64,000 nucleotides of DNA from assembly GCF_005503695.1 (NCBI RefSeq), contig NZ_SCMU01000002.1, forward strand, positions 124,001 through 188,000, written 5' to 3'. The notes below the pieces were generated by a model. It saw nothing but the letters and a program-made list of their open reading frames with translations, did no database searches and was not told where the DNA came from. Made by a program: the position numbers and the translations under genes. This DNA is from Sphingopyxis sp. 2PD. Lineage in GTDB: Bacteria > Pseudomonadota > Alphaproteobacteria > Sphingomonadales > Sphingomonadaceae. Positions 63,534-64,000 of the stretch are shown in pieces; positions within the stretch are counted from its first letter, which is position 1, and every line of letters begins with the position of its first letter.

Positions 63534-64000
63534 ATGCGGACTGGCGTGATCGCGAAGAAAATGGGGATGACCCGCCTGTTTCAGGACGACGGCCGCCATG
63601 TGCCCGTCACCGTCCTGAGCCTCGAAGGCTGCCAGGTCATTTCCGTGCGCGAACAAGAACGCGACGGCTATGTTGCCGTCCAGCTCGGTGCCGGCTCGGC
63701 GAAGGCGAAGAATGTTGCGAAGCCGCAGCGTGGCGCTTTCGGCAAGGCCGAAGTCGAACCCAAGGCGAAGGTCGTTGAATTCCGCGTCGCTGACGACGCG
63801 ACGCTCGACGTCGGCGCCGAACTGTCGGCCGACCATTTCGTCGCCGGCCAGATCGTCGACATCCAGGGTGTGACCCAGGGTAAGGGCTTTGCCGGTGCGA
63901 TGAAGCGCTGGGGTTTCGGCGGTATGCGCGCGAGCCACGGTGTTTCGATCAGCCACCGTGCGCATGGTTCGACCGGTAACCGCCAGGATCCGGGCCGCGT
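63534..64000 (+). CDS. rplC: 50S ribosomal protein L3, 3' end cut by window edge
   Basis: 155 complete codons visible of about 240 expected. Seen: [20 protein letters not shown] at the N-terminus, [20 protein letters not shown] and [23 protein letters not shown] at 63534 with GAGGAG 8 nt upstream. Confidence 0.97.
   Translation, partial: MRTGVIAKKMGMTRLFQDDGRHVPVTVLSLEGCQVISVREQERDGYVAVQLGAGSAKAKNVAKPQRGAFGKAEVEPKAKVVEFRVADDATLDVGAELSADHFVAGQIVDIQGVTQGKGFAGAMKRWGFGGMRASHGVSISHRAHGSTGNRQDPGR

Noticed and set aside
1..64000. tRNA, rRNA, insertion sequences, integrases or prophage genes
   Set aside because: I looked for T-loop GGTTCGAATC-like sequences, transposase or integrase motifs and phage structural genes and found none; reading by eye cannot fully exclude a tRNA.

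Overview
The window is high-GC chromosomal DNA from an alphaproteobacterium of the Sphingomonadales. It is probably Sphingopyxis-like; that genus-level guess is inference from protein character, a CYP153-type P450 and gene order. I see no plasmid, phage, insertion sequence, CRISPR array, tRNA or rRNA. Genes are dense, many overlap by 4 bp (ATGA/GTGA), and the gaps are peppered with palindromic REP-like repeats.

Layout. 1-3.7 kb (minus): hemC-hemD-Mic60-like-gcdH, a tetrapyrrole cluster with the alphaproteobacterial mitofilin homologue. 3.8-7.4 kb (plus): tsaD, gpsA and a polysaccharide flippase. 7.4-11.1 kb: small membrane protein, adenosine-kinase-like PfkB kinase, EI24-like membrane protein, lipoprotein, queG. 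11.2-13.4 kb: ABC-2 exporter pair. 13.6-15.4 kb: CYP153 alkane-hydroxylase-like P450 and a secreted MsrB. 15.4-21.2 kb (minus): two paralogous polytopic GT-C-like membrane proteins flanking a GtrA protein and a UDP-galactopyranose-mutase-like flavoprotein. 21.4 kb: patatin. 22.7-27.0 kb (minus): chaperone-usher operon with a DUF4402-type pilin.

27.4-48 kb is the replication-origin neighbourhood. On the left, reading minus, are parB-parA-rsmG-mnmG-mnmE, then small genes and rho-hemJ-hemE. Next comes a 485-bp gap with DnaA boxes, an AT-rich block and clustered GANTC sites, which I call oriC. On the right, reading plus, are ppsR-maf-aroE-coaE-dnaQ-hpf-ptsN and more. Three parS palindromes lie at 29.2, 31.0 and 31.9 kb, so ParA/ParB, their centromere sites and the origin sit within about 12 kb. 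Gene direction flips at the origin.

48-58 kb: Hsp20 with a heat-shock-like promoter, gpmA, a TonB-dependent receptor, dapD with a HAD phosphatase, a lipidated subtilisin-like autotransporter, a secreted amidohydrolase and a deoxyinosine/uracil-type DNA glycosylase. 58.3-64 kb: the str operon (rpsL-rpsG-fusA-tuf) running into the S10 operon (rpsJ-rplC, cut by the window edge).

Main points for a second look: the oriC/parS arrangement; a 298-nt strongly structured, apparently switch-like leader between rpsJ and rplC; ribosomal protein S12 carrying Arg at position 88, a streptomycin-resistance residue elsewhere; a 136-bp dispersed palindromic element in two copies; an 8-bp-periodic repeat family at three loci; and the GT-C/GtrA/flavoprotein surface cluster.
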